Part shown: positions 1 to 10,560 of the stretch, piece by piece
Layout: the number at the start of each line of letters is the position of its first letter
How positions within the stretch are numbered: the stretch's first letter is position 1
Origin: Progne subis subis
Lineage: Eukaryota; Chordata; Aves; Passeriformes; Hirundinidae
NCBI GenBank assembly: GCA_022316685.1
Contig: JAKJHU010000365.1
Coordinates: forward strand, 1 to 64,000
Length of the DNA stretch: 64,000 bases
Direction: 5' to 3'
The notes under the pieces: generated by a model
Databases searched by the model: none
Seen by the model: only the letters and a program-made list of their open reading frames with translations
Told to the model about the DNA's origin: nothing
Program-made: the position numbers and the translations under genes

Positions 1-565
1 ACAAGATGTGTGCTATACGATTAATAACTTTGTTGTAAGCATATAAGTTTTTATTTCTGCTATCAGTAAAAAATCAGGCATAGTGGTAGTAGTTGATCTA
101 GTATGCTTAAACTGTCTGTTTGGTCAGGATAACATCCAGTGAACATGTAAAGAAGATCCTGCCATTGATATTCCAACTATCAGCATCTACCATCTGAAGA
201 AAGTATGGACCAAGGCCCAGCCTGGAGGTGACAACGAAGACACAGCCAAGAAACATGAATATGCAACAGACTGATGCAATAGAAAGGTATGTAAAGAATA
301 TTTCTGTAACAGCCTTGTCAATTTGGCTGAATTCCAATTCACCTGGCCGGCCGTAATTTGGCTTAACCTGTCCCAATTGTCTTATTTTTATTTTATTAAA
401 CCTATTGCTAAAATTTACCAGGAAAGTGAACCTCGTTTTTCACAGTGGCCTTGGGATGGAAGGAACGTGGTTCCGTGTCCCAGCACTCGTTCCCTGCAGC
501 GATTCCCTGCGGCTTGGGGGGAAGGGGGGGACAGATCCGCACTGGGGGGGTCCCCAAGCCCCCTG
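1..565. other. Unassigned sequence before the first MHC exon
   Basis: The first 400 bases are AT-rich with no family I recognise. A minus-strand frame of 89 codons (376 to 107) has one plausible membrane stretch (FFTYLSIASVCCIFMFLGC), but nothing around it supports a real gene; a retroelement remnant is possible. From about 420 the sequence becomes GC-rich and looks like MHC class II intron 2 leading to the exon at 566. Confidence 0.3.
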
Positions 566-846
566 CCCCTCCCAGCGTTTCCATCTCGCTGCTGCCCTCC
601 AGCTCCCAGCCCGGCCCCGGCCGCCTGCTCTGCTCCGGGATGGATTTCTGCCCTGCCCACATCCAGCTGAGCTGCTTCCAGGGCCAGCAGCAGCTCTCGG
701 GGCACGGGGTGGCACCGCCGTGGGCCCCAACGGGGACTGGAGCCAGCAGCTCCTGGTGCTGCTGGAAACCTCCCCGCGGCGCGGGGTCACCTCCAGCTGC
801 CAGGTGGAGCACGTCAGCCTGGAGCAGCCCCTGAGCCGGCACTGGG
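566..846 (+). pseudogene. MHC class II beta, exon 3 (beta-2 Ig domain) fragment
   Basis: The exon encodes the membrane-proximal immunoglobulin domain of an MHC class II beta chain, which presents peptides at the cell surface. The frame reads PSVSISLLPSSSQPGPG, then the first Ig cysteine (LLCSGMDF), a FQGQQ stretch, and after a one-base shift PNGDW, QLLVLLE and the second cysteine in SCQVEHVSLEQPL. The shift lies near 708 in gtggcaccgcc, where one C appears missing. The 3' border reads ggg|gcacgg, so no GT donor is visible, and the 5' acceptor is also unclear. Exons 1, 2 and 4 do not follow in order: the next recognisable exon of this strand is at 15270, beyond two proviruses. Non-functional. 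Confidence 0.85.
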
Positions 847-1014
847 GCACGGCCCGGCCCCCACAGCGCCGGGAGGGGCTGCGAGCACAGCGAGGCCATT
901 TCGGGCTGCTGGGCTCAACTGGGAGCCCCCACTGAGAACCCCCTTCCCCCTGTCCCACCTCCCCTTATCCCCTCTCCCACCCCTCCCCCCCGGCCCCGGC
1001 CCCGCTCCGCTCAC

Positions 1015-1192
1015 CCGAGAGCTCCGCGCCCGCAGCCGAGGGATGCAGCAGCAGGAGAAGGAGGAGGAGGAGCGGGAGGAAGAGGAGGGCTGGAGGAGCA
1101 GCAGGAAGAGGAGGAGGAGCAGCGAGAGGAGGCACCACGTGCATCCATCGCTCTGGATCTGCAGCCCTTGGCGCCGCCAGCATCGGCCCCAC
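1015..1192 (-). pseudogene. MHC class II beta-like leader exon (exon 1), inverted
   Basis: Read on the minus strand, this is a leader exon: ATG at 1192 (or 1144), a leucine-rich hydrophobic core (LLFLPLLLLLLLLLHPSAAG), then AELSG and a GT donor at 1014-1013 (cgg|gtgagc). The ending AELSG, with a phase-1 split glycine, fits the GLFQEM start of exon 2 as seen at 39131. The core is inflated by a CTC/CTG-rich microsatellite. It lies head-to-head with the exon 3 fragment at 566-846, so the two cannot belong to one gene. Class I or II alpha leaders are possible alternatives; class II beta fits best. No exon 2 follows in the expected direction. Confidence 0.5.
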
Positions 1193-1435
1193 CGCATCCC
1201 GCAGGTGACCGGGAAGGGGGACCTCGCCCCGAGTGTCTTGGGCCGTCCTGGCAGGGGATTGTTTGAAGGAGGGAGGGATATTTGGAGCTCACCCGAAGTA
1301 TCTTTAGGGGTTCCTGTTTCTCTCTTTCTGGATGGGTGGGCGGAGCGATGTTTGGATCTTGCAGGACTCCAAAGCTGAGCCAAATCCCCTTTGGGTGGAT
1401 ACTGGGGGTCCCGGGAGGTGTTTTTTTGGTGATGT
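1193..1435. other. Flank between leader exon and LTR
   Basis: This is the region 5' of the inverted leader exon and would be its promoter. I looked for class II X and Y boxes on the minus strand and found no convincing match. It ends at the ERV-A LTR (ggtgatgt|tgagg). Confidence 0.3.
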
Positions 1436-2101
1436 TGAGGTGTTAATTCTGAGGAACTAAAGATTTTAAGAAAGTTAAGATAATAAGTTGCTGAATTAGC
1501 TGAGGTAGATAGGTAAGCTTTGTTCGCAGTTAACAGAAGCCGGATCTTAGATAAGATACCCCTTGTAACTCATTTCTTCTCAGGTTTATGTTTATGTAGT
1601 TGTGCTTGTAATGAAAAACAAAATGTGGTAAATAGGACATAAGATAGCTGCAGATTTCCTGCTTAAAGGACCCATTAAACACAGAAACTGTAAGTTCTAC
1701 CAAGTTTCATTTGTCATGAATGCATTGAAAAGTTAGAAAGGTCAGGACAAGGAAGACTCATCTTACTTCCTCATTTTGGGTGACCCCTCCCCAGAAGAGA
1801 CCCTCGACTCATTTTAAGAAACAAAGTACTCGCGCTTAATAGCCTTTTTGCCAATTAGCATACGAAGCGAGGAATGGGAGGTGATGGCGGTATAAATATG
1901 CTTTTGTATTTTAGATATTCAACACTTCTTAAATAAAAGGCTTTGTAATTACCTGTGAATTTCGCAGTGCGAATTAGGGAAATATCCCCGTGCTGCCCAG
2001 CCGTAATAAACATACACTTTCTAACTTGAAACTGTTAGAGAGTTTTTGTCTGTCACAATTGGTATCGATACTAGATCAATACCCATTTCTTTAATAAGTC
2101 A
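1436..2101 (+). repeat. ERV-A1 5' LTR
   Basis: Borders were set by comparing five copies: the LTR begins TGAG and ends AATAAGTCA, about 666 bases. It contains a TATA box (tataaatatgc near 1891), a polyadenylation signal (aataaaagg near 1934) and a second AATAAA near 2005. Homologous LTRs lie at 27198-27866, 35651-35961 (truncated), 49462-50140 and 56471-57142. Confidence 0.85.
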
Positions 2102-2104
2102 TTT

Positions 2105-2122
2105 TGGCGAGCCAGGCAGGAG
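2105..2122 (+). other. ERV-A1 primer binding site
   Basis: tggcgagccaggcaggag starts three bases after the LTR's terminal CA. It begins with the obligatory TGG complementary to a tRNA CCA end. I cannot assign the tRNA. ERV-A3 has the same site; ERV-A2 has TGGTGAGCC. Confidence 0.55.
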
Positions 2123-3661
2123 GACTGCTCTCTCTGGCCGTGGGGCCAGCGGGGTCCAGGACCCCTCTGGGCGCCCACCCAGAATTTTCTGGGAAGAGGG
2201 CTCCTGCGGTCCTGCTGACCACCCGGGGAAAGACCAGAACCTGCTGGAACTACGGACAGAAGGTGTGTTTATACTTGAAAAGAGGTACCTTGGTATAGGC
2301 GGTTGGTAAGACACTGAGAGACGTCTCGTGCACAACACACGCCTCTTGGGTTTGTCTGTAACAGCTGTGACAGCTCTGCGGAGCCTGGTGTCAGTGGTTT
2401 GGTATCCGTGTCCCGTCGTGGGGACAGCGGTGACTGGGTTTTGTTGTGTCAGCTCGCAGTTGAAAGGTGCCTTGGTAGTCCGTGTCCCGTGAGGGGGCAG
2501 CGGCGGCAGTGAAAGAACCGGTGTTGTTGTTGTGTATTAGGAGCAGTGGTGGCTCCGGTTTCAGTTTGTGGTTTAAAGGTACCTTGACAATCCATAATCC
2601 GAGTGGCGAGCCCGTGCTGGGACGCGAAGGGTCTCGTTGTGGGTGGCGGAAAATCCCGATTGCGGCCCCGCGCACACCGGGTGTGTGTGGTGGGAACGGA
2701 TCCGTGTTTTGTGGTCTCGTGGATTTGTGTGTTTGTGTCTTCAGGTGTGGAAGAATTATTGGTGCACCGTATGTATCGTGGCCTGTGAGAGTTTGTGTTG
2801 TAAGCGTTTTGATTTGTGTGATTTTGGAGTGCGTTAGTAACCCGTGTAAGCGTTTTTAGGAGTGTTGCAAGCTTGAATTTGTAAAAGCCTTTTGAATTCC
2901 CCGCCTGATCAGCGGAGGGATCCCTCTGTTTGAGAGAGAGGAAGGATTTAAAGTGTTAGTTTTGTATCCAGATTGTGTGCTGGAGGGAATTAGACTGTGT
3001 GTGAGCTTGGACAGCGTGTGCTTTTGGCAACAGCATTTTGCTGACGTTTTTTAGGTGAAAAAAACATTTGTGTAAGTTAAATTGCTTAAATTTTGAGCTA
3101 AAAGAGCGAGCGTAAGGCGGTTTCAAACCTCAGCCAGCCCCAGCAATTGGGAGGGGTGATTTGTGTCCCCGGTAACCGCAGGGGAATCCAGGCTCTGCAG
3201 CCTCGGGCCGCGTCTCTAAACTCCCTGTAAAACCCTAAGAAGGTTTTTTAGCGAGTGAGGGTTTTAGTTAAAAAAATATGGTTTTGCTTGTTTGTGAGGC
3301 TTGCAGTTGCTAGAGTGTGTGGTAATATTTTAAAGTCCTGGTGGTGCAGTCCCTAAGCACAGAGGAGTGGAGAGGCAGCGTGGGATCAGGGTTACCCCCC
3401 ACCTCCTTCTCACGGAGGGATTTGTGTGTGGTGTCCCGGCCGAGATCCGTAGGATTTTTCGGCGAACCTTGTTGAAACTTCTGGTGAAGTGTGTTTGGGG
3501 TCGTGAGGGACCCCTGGCTATTTTCTTTGCGAGCCTAAAACGGTTGGTGTTTGGAGTTGGGTCTCTCTAAGAAAAGGCTTTGATTGTGTGCAGAAAGCAG
3601 AGAGCCCAGAACTTATGCCCAGAGCTGGCAGAAAGAGCCGAGAAATTTTTGGTGCTGAGAT
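2123..3661 (+). other. ERV-A1 long leader
   Basis: About 1.5 kb between primer site and first capsid codons, with no recognisable matrix domain. It is GT-rich on the plus strand and conserved in all three ERV-A copies (50162-51708; 35629-34082). It contains a diverged internal repeat: aggtaccttgg at 2282, aggtgccttgg at 2464 and aggtaccttga at 2576, with tccgtgtcccgt at about 2405 and 2479. Short open frames are present in all copies but resemble nothing I know. Confidence 0.5.
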
Positions 3662-4411
3662 ATGATTAAGCAGCATTCACCTGATTGGGCAGATCTGCAA
3701 CTGCTACTTGGTGCCTTAACAGAAACTGAGGAGCAATTAGTTTTGAAGTGGCTGGGGATCTGGCTGAGGATGATTGCAGGACAACACAGGAGGATGGTAA
3801 AGATGTATTTCCCTTTCAAGACTCAGGCTGGGATCCTAATGATGATGAGGGGTTAGGACGGTTAAAGAGATACCAAGAACTGATATTAAAAGGACTAGAA
3901 AGAGCAATCCCCAAAACCATAAACTGGTCAGTGTTATATGCTATCAAACAGGGCCCCTCTCAAACACCTTCTGAATTTCTAGATCACCTGCGAGACGCAA
4001 TGCGCCGACACACACCACCCTGGATCCTGGATCTGATGAAGGAACACAGCAATTAAAAAAATTATTTTTATGACAATCCACAGGAGACATCAGGTGGAAA
4101 CTCCAGAAGATCCGGGGTCCAAAAAGCCGGAATTTAAAAACTTTACTAAATAAAGCATAAAAAGTTTTTAGTAACCAGAAAGAAGCATATAAACAAGGGA
4201 TGAAGAAATTAGTAGCAGTAGTAAAAAAGGAGAAAAGAGAAAACGTGGGCAAGGTCCACCAAAACAAGGACCAACTCAACTAGGAAAAGATTAATGTGCA
4301 TTTTGTAAGAAATTTGGTCACTGGAAAAACCAGTGCCCAGAATTAAGAAAGGGTGATGAACATAGAAAAGGTGATCAGAAAAATGAAAAAGTAGTTGCTC
4401 ATGTAAAGGAG
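3662..4411 (+). pseudogene. gag: ERV-A1 gag (capsid and nucleocapsid)
   Basis: Gag forms the viral core. The capsid part begins MIKQHSPDWADLQLLL and continues through RAIPKTINWSVLYAIKQG and SEFLDHLRDAMRRH, which covers the major homology region of gammaretrovirus-like capsids. A one-base loss near 3747 shifts the frame, and the capsid frame ends early (EHSN, stop at 4054). The next segment and a CCHC knuckle (CAFCKKFGHWKNQC, near 4294-4335) lie in another frame. Gag ends at a TGA (4417) directly before pro-pol. The early end after RRH is shared with both other ERV-A copies. Confidence 0.85.
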
Positions 4412-4416
4412 GACTG

Positions 4417-5424
4417 AGGGGGACCGGAGAGCCCTACCCCAGGGGACCCTCTGGTTATAGTCAAACTGGGGAACAAAGAAAAAGAAGTAAAAATTTTGAT
4501 GGACAGAGGGGCAACATTTCCCGTGTTGAATAATGCCCTAATACCTGTAACCAATGACTATGTTATGGTAAAAGGGGCAACTGACCAATCTGAAAGAGCT
4601 TATTTTGGCAAACCATTGAAGTATAAATTAAGTACAGTAGGGCGTCCATCGATTTTTATACATGCCTAATGCTCCAGCTGCACTTTTGGGCAGAGATTTG
4701 CTAGAGCAGCTGGAAGCAAGAATAATAGTGAAAAATGGGAAATGAGTTTGGAGGCAAAGGATCAACAATATGTAGAACTGTTAAGCTTAATGCTAATAAC
4801 CAAAGAAATTGAAGTGGCAAGTGAAAAGGAAAATTTTAGGAAAATAATGGATCAAGTATTTCCAGGAGTGTGGGCCTCCAATATACCAGGAAGAGCAAAG
4901 AATGCACTCCCAGTGCAAATCAGGCTTAAAGAGGGAGGACAGCCAGTAAGGGTTAAACAATACCCCCTAAAGAAAGAATATAGAAGGGGTTAGCCCAATT
5001 ATTGAGAACTTTCTGCAGCTAGGACTACTGAGAGAGTGTCAATCTGATTTTAGTACTCCTATTCTGCCAGTAAAGAAACCTGATGGGTCATACAGATTAG
5101 TACAAGATTGAAGGGCTGTTAACAAGGTAACTGAAGACTTGTATCCAGTGGTTGCCAATCCCTACACCTTGTTAACCCGTTTAACACCTGAACTAACTTG
5201 GTTTACTGTTCTAGATCTAAAGGATGCTTTCTTTTGCCTCCCTCTCCATGAAGCCCATCAGAAAGTTTTTGCATTCGAGTGGGAAAGCCCTAAAACTGAA
5301 GAAAAACTCAGCTCACATGGTGTCTTACCGCAGGGGTACAAGAATTCCCCCTATATTTGGGAAGCAGCTTGCCAAGGATTTAGAGTCCTGGGAACCTCCA
5401 CCAGGAGAAGGACAGTTACTCCAG
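4417..5424 (+). pseudogene. pol: ERV-A1 pro-pol, 5' part
   Basis: After the TGA comes the aspartic protease. Its active site reads DRG instead of the DTG seen in the other two copies, so it would be dead. The LLGRDLLEQLEA segment, the end of protease, follows after a frameshift. Reverse transcriptase then runs through PVKKPDGSYRLVQD, with a stop in place of the following Leu (caagattgaag near 5104), [14 protein letters not shown] and LPQGYKNSP. The element is broken off at 5424 by the ERV-B LTR. Confidence 0.85.
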
Positions 5425-5957
5425 TGTCGAAAAATGCCTGTTCCTCCTGCTGTTGAGGACTCCAGGACGGTGTGTGTGGGTCTGGACGAGAGATCTCTGA
5501 AGTTGGGTTGTAGCAGAAGAGGTTTATTGTGTAGAGAGTGAGGCTTTGCCCAGAGCTGCCAGGCGCCGCTGCAGCATGGCCTTGGTAAATGGGGGCAGTG
5601 AGTGATAAAGAAATTCCAAGAGCAAGATGCAAAAGAGAAAGAGCAAAGGAGGAGAGCACACAGAGACAAGAGAGAAGCAGAAAGAGCGTGGCCCACTCTC
5701 GCAGCCCTCTGATAAGGAGGTCTCGAGGTGGGACTGTAGCAAGGCTTGTGTCAATGGGGCTACAGACACTTGCTACTTTAGGGGAGAGTTACATGTGTGG
5801 GATGAATCATACATTGGTGGTTGTTTTCTCAGGCATCTAGTAGCTAGGACATTTAAACATCAAAACTTACTTTCAATTCTATCTCAGTTACAGGGTCCCA
5901 CATTCTCAAGAACACAGGCAATCATGATTTATAGGGCTTTCTGGCTCATCCTCCCCA
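5425..5957 (-). repeat. ERV-B 3' LTR
   Basis: 533 bases, TG...CA on either strand reading, matching the 5' LTR at 14377-14907 with scattered substitutions and many one-base indels. The polyadenylation signal AATAAA is on the minus strand near 5527. The polypurine tract is immediately upstream on the minus strand (complement of cgtctcccccgttc, 5958-5971). Confidence 0.9.
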
Positions 5958-5971
5958 CGTCTCCCCCGTTC

Positions 5972-7210
5972 TTATTAACAACTAAAACGCTAGACACTGT
6001 CTTACTCATTACTTTTTGCACACACTGAAGTATGGCAGGGAACCGCTACTAAAACTACAATTACTACTATTAGAACAATCAAACCTATCTTACAAAGTTC
6101 CTTTAGCCAAGGTGCAAAGCTCAAACCGTCAAACAAATTGTCCAGCCAAGATGGGTCATCTATTGTAATTTGGCTAGCTAAATTCTCTCAATTCTTGCAA
6201 TTGTTTGTGAATGGAAACAGAGTGATCAGATACATTCATGCAGCACAAACCTTCAAAATCTTCACAACCATGTCCATGTGCTAGAAGAAGGTAGTCAATG
6301 GCAGCTCTGTTTTGTAAAGTGGCATGTCCTGATTGCTTCCTCATCGGTTAGCAAGTCACTGATCAATAGTAGAGGTGGCATTTACTTCTTTGCTGAGCCA
6401 GCATCCTAACTTGGTTCAGCTTGTTTTAAGGCAATTGAGGAGCTCAGCTGAGGCAGGAAAATGCTAGCAGCAATTGACTCTCCTGAGTTCCAAGGATGGA
6501 AATTCACTATCACAGTTGCTCCTCATATTCATGTCCCCAGGAGGATCTAATCCTCCTGCTTTTCTTTTTGACTGCTTTTTTGACACTGGGAGCAATTATT
6601 GTAAGTTGTCCCATGGCACAAGGACCACCATCTATTTTTGAAGGTATACCTTGCCAGGCCCTGTCTCCACAGATGAGCCAAAATCCCTTTAGGAAATCGA
6701 ATAGGAAGTTTGTTTAAAGCGATCTGCGTGGGGCTCATCATATATGAGAAGCTTAGTTTGATTGCACCAAGAAGTCATGTTGCTATAAACTGGGTGATAA
6801 GGGGTAACGTTTAAATGAGGGCCATTTTCTCCTCGGAAATGAAAGAAGTAACAGGTGCTCATAGTTAATGAGCCTAGGATTTCTAGCTCTTGGAGGTCAG
6901 ATTTATCAACTTTAGAATTGTCAATATAAGTTTGGTGGTTTTGGCTGGGAGTTGGGATATGTGATGATAATCATATGGCCAGTATTTGTCAAAAGTAACA
7001 TTGTCAAAACCTTTTGGAAGAGGCACTCCAACTAAACAGGTGGAAAAAGGTTTGTCAGGGCTTGTGTCAGGATAGACAGATGGTAGTCAGAGCCTGCAGA
7101 CTTGGCTAAAGCAACCCAGACATTGTCTTAGGTTGACTTACAGGTAAAGCTTGACTACAAGAACTAAAACAAAAGAACAAAAGTAACATGCACGCGCGCA
7201 AATGATAAAA
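5972..7210 (-). pseudogene. env: ERV-B env remnant with CX6CC transmembrane subunit
   Basis: Env mediates receptor binding and fusion. The minus strand near 7210-7106 gives a leader with a hydrophobic signal (MLLLFFCFSSCS), overlapping the end of pol. Surface-subunit sequence follows, with many stops. The transmembrane ectodomain is recognisable: a CX6CC motif (CEDFEGLCC) at 6266-6240, a short heptad stretch, a DPSWLDNLF-like segment near 6140 and a hydrophobic anchor near 6080. Stops and shifts make it inactive. CX6CC is the motif of Envs whose surface and transmembrane subunits are disulfide-linked. Confidence 0.7.
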
Positions 7211-9990
7211 CTCCAGTCTTTTCTTGGGCTGCTTTTGGTGGATCATCTTCTCCTGATGATTCCTGCGCAGCTCAGGTCTGGGTGCTTGCTTCTTGGTCTG
7301 CAGCAGTAACTTGGCTGATGTGGGGGTCTCAGCGGGCTTCGATGCGTGGTTACGGTTTTCACGTTCTTTGCTGGAATCCACCGGAAGTCCTTTTTCTGTG
7401 GAGACACCACGCAAACCCCTTCCCCCATGTTATAAGATTGTATGGTCCTTCAATTGTCCTGAATCTAGATTTTTAATTAAAACTGGGGGGTTGCTCCTTT
7501 AGTTTTGCTTCTTATTGTTTAAGAAATGTCTGTAAATGGGGGGGTCTGGCTCTTCTGCAGAGCTGTTTCAGAAAATTATAAACATACAGGGCTTTATTCA
7601 ACCTCTTTTGAGGTGCAGCCTGGTCTTCTCCCCTTTCTGTTGATCTAAAATGCGTTTTAGAGTTTGATGTGTTCTTTCTATCATTCCTTGACTCATGGGA
7701 GAGTAAGGAATGCCAAATGTATGGCGAACACCCCAGTCATTCAGGAATGCAGCTAATTCTTGTGAGGTGTATGAAGACCATTATCAGGTTTTAATTTCTT
7801 GGGGGACACCTAAATAGGAGAAAGCTTGTGAAAAAATGCTGGCAAACATGCTTAGCTGTTTCTCCTGCATGTACAGAAGCAAAAACTGCATTTGAAAATG
7901 TATCAATAGAGACATGGATATTTTAAGTTTCCAAAAGAGGGGTACTTAGTAACATCTGTTTGCCATTTCTGTAAACTTTCCAACCCCCTTGGGTTGGTGG
8001 CTCCTGAGAGAAGGGAGAGGTTGAACCTGCTGACAGTATGGGCAAGCTCGTACAATATTTTGTGCTTGTTCTAGGGTAAGGTGAAAATCTCGTTTGATTG
8101 CCTGTGCATTTTGGTGAAAAAATGTATGACTCAGTTTGGCTTGTTCAACAGTGTTAGGCAAGGTGGTTGCAGCAAGCACTGAGGTAGAATTTTCAATGAT
8201 TGCTGCACCTTCCTCATCAGATGCAGCTGATGCCAATGCATCAGCTTGTGCATTTCCCTCTGCCTTAAATCCTGGAAGACCTGAATGAGCTCTGATGTGA
8301 GAAATAAAATAAGGATTATTTCTGTGTGATAAAATTTGATAGAGACAGGTGAGCCAAAGGCACAACTTGTCGTTGTTCACATCCTTTAGAACAGATCCTT
8401 CAATTCTCTTAATAACATTAGCAACGTAATGCCTGAATCAGTGATTCAGGTTGAAAGGTTCTGGAAAGAGCTGAAATGCTCTTACAACTGCTGCCAATTC
8501 AACAATTTGGGGAGAACCCTCAACCTTTTGAACATCTTGTTCCCAGGTTTTAGTATTTTTATTTTGCCATGTGACAACCGAATTGTGTGTTTGCCCTGAC
8601 CCATCAGTGAAGATAGTGACTGCATCTAGAGGCTCTTCACTGATCAGGGGCTTTTCTTTGTAACATAATTTAGCTTTGATCATTTTGTGTGCTGGATAAT
8701 GAATGGAACAAGTGCCTGGGAAATCGAGCAAGGCATACAGCAAAGTCTTCTGATTTTTGCATTGCCCAATCAAAATAGGTTTTCTTCATGGGCAGATAGA
8801 TGATTGCGAATTCACGACCTGCTATTGAAAGAAGCCTTGTTCTACCTTTGATGATGATTTGAGACATCATTTCTAAAGGTGTGAGGATTGTCTTTGGCGA
8901 CCTGTATGAGATAAAAACCCATTCAATTATTAACACTGGATCTTTGGGGAAGAATCCCATTGAAAGGATGAGACCACACGTCTCAGCTTTTCTCCTAAGG
9001 ATTGCAAGGAAAAAAGGGTTTGTCAGGGACACAGCGATGTGCTTGCCTGCTCTGCAGAGCACTAGTAATTTCCTCTAAGGCCTTGTGAGCCTTAGGAGTG
9101 AAGGGATCTGGGGGATCTGATGTCATTGTCCCCTTCAGCAAATCAAAGAGTGGAGCAAGTTCATCAGCTGTGATTCCTAGGACAGGCCTGACCCAGTTAA
9201 TTTCTCCTAAAAGCTGCTGCAAGTCCTGCAAGGTGTGAACATCAGTTCGGATTTGTATCTTTTGAGGAGTGATGGACTGTTCTGTTAGTTTCCAACCTAA
9301 ATATTTCCAGGGAGCAGTCTCTTGTATTTTTGATTCAGAGATCACCAGTCCACTCTTTTTGATTTCAGCAACAACACAATCATCGAGTCATTTCCAGTTG
9401 TTTTCGTGTTGGTGCTGCGATGAGGCAAATCATCCATGTAGTGGAGAATAACTGATTGTGTGAACTGTTCACGGACTGGAGACAGTGCACGGGCTACAAA
9501 ATGTTGGCAGATAGTTGGAGAATTTCTCATCCCTTGGGGTAAAACGAGCCAATGATATCTTTGGAGCGTTCTTGCAGTTTGTACTTGGAACAGAAAAGGC
9601 AAAAGCGAGGAGCATCATCTGGATGCAGTGGGATATTGAAAAAAACAGTCTTTTAGATCTATGATTACAAGTGGCCAGTCTCTCGGGATCATGGAAAGGT
9701 TGGGTAGACCAGGTTGGAGGGGGACCCATGTTCTCAATCACTGCGTTGATCTTTCTGAGATCCTTGTAACAATCGCCAGGTGTTGGATGTTTTCTTATGA
9801 ATTACAAACACAGGTGAGTTCCAGGGACTGTTAGTGGGCTTAATGTGGCCTTTTTGCAGTTGTTCAGCGCTACTAAATCCTTGAGGGCACTCAGCTTATT
9901 GTCTGGTAGGGGCCACTGGTCAACCCAGACAGGGGTGTCAGTTTTCCAGGTTAGTTTGAGAGTGCCTAAGTGCTTCAGTGGCCCCTATGA
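7190..9990 (-). pseudogene. pol: ERV-B pol (RT, RNase H, integrase)
   Basis: On the minus strand, in order: the start of reverse transcriptase (about 9960), LPQGMRNSP near 9545, the YMDD catalytic motif near 9437, thumb/connection (LQQLLGEINWVRP near 9220), RNase H with FTDGSG near 8610 and an HIRAHSG end near 8310, integrase zinc-binding HHCC (FFHQNAQ to CPYCQQV, 8130-8030), integrase core (DNGLHTSQE near 7775, IERTHQTLKRIL near 7670) and a C-terminal RWIPAKNVK segment near 7375. The stretch carrying the first catalytic Asp of integrase is not recognisable around 7850-7945. Several frameshifts are present. YMDD, the Lys primer site and the upstream dUTPase-like segment suggest a betaretrovirus-like group. 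Confidence 0.88.
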
Positions 9991-10560
9991 AAAACCCAGT
10001 TCAATTTTCGCTCCCCACTGAGAAAGCAAGTCCCTTCCACACTGTGATGGGCTTTTGCACTAACATAGGGACGGATTGATGCTTTTCTTTCTCATCTGGT
10101 CCTGTAATGCTGATTACAGATTCGCTTTGCAAGCACGGAGTGACACCTCCAATGCCTGTGAGAGTACCTGGGGAGTGACTAACTTCCAATCTCTTGGCCA
10201 ATAGTAAGAAGAGATCACAGAAACATCCGCGCCGTATCGATCATCCCTTTGATGTTAACTTGAAGCCTACCATTTGACAACTCACAAGTTAGCATTGGTC
10301 TTTGTTAACTTATGTGTTGAACACATAGACTTCAGGATTTTCAGGAGTGATGGGGAAACAGCGTGGTGGCATTTGGTCCATAGTTTCCCATAGGCCATGC
10401 TATGGCGATAGCTATGGGGGTTCTGGGAGGAATGTGCAATGGGGGATAGCAGGCATTGGCTAGCACTAGTAATTCTTCGTTGCAGTTAACAGACATCACA
10501 CAAGGCAAAACAAGCAGTCCCAGGATGCTATTTCTTTCTTTACCAACAACTAAAAAGTCT
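9991..10560 (-). pseudogene. pro: ERV-B pro region (protease, possible dUTPase)
   Basis: The protease is recognisable around 10320-10190: LSNGRLQVNIKGMIDT, then after a frame change GADVSVISSYYWPRDW. The expected DTG active site is disrupted because an indel falls exactly there (gatacggcgcgg, near 10235). Upstream at about 10430-10400 the stretch PPRTPIAIAWPMG resembles the end of a dUTPase domain, as found in betaretroviral pro frames; that part is tentative. Confidence 0.6.

Larger units (their letters stand above)
1436..5424 (+). mobile_element. ERV-A1, truncated gamma-like provirus
   Basis: Order: 5' LTR (1436-2101), primer site, a leader of about 1.5 kb, gag capsid and nucleocapsid, protease, and reverse transcriptase as far as position 5424. 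There it is cut by the ERV-B LTR just before the YVDD codons that the other two copies (ERV-A2, ERV-A3) have. The rest of pol, env and the 3' LTR are absent from this side. It is closely similar to 49462-53480 and to the reverse complement of 35651-31800. All gag and pol frames are interrupted. Confidence 0.9.

Noticed and set aside
107..376. Membrane protein gene on the minus strand
   Set aside because: Single short frame, no homologous domain recognised, no splice or promoter support.
1193..1435. MHC class II X/Y-box promoter for the inverted leader exon
   Set aside because: No convincing X or Y box could be read.
2083..2105. Primer site at tggtatcgatactagatc near the ERV-A LTR end
   Set aside because: It begins TGG, but LTRs next to the CpG islands include this stretch and end at AGTCA, so it lies inside the LTR.
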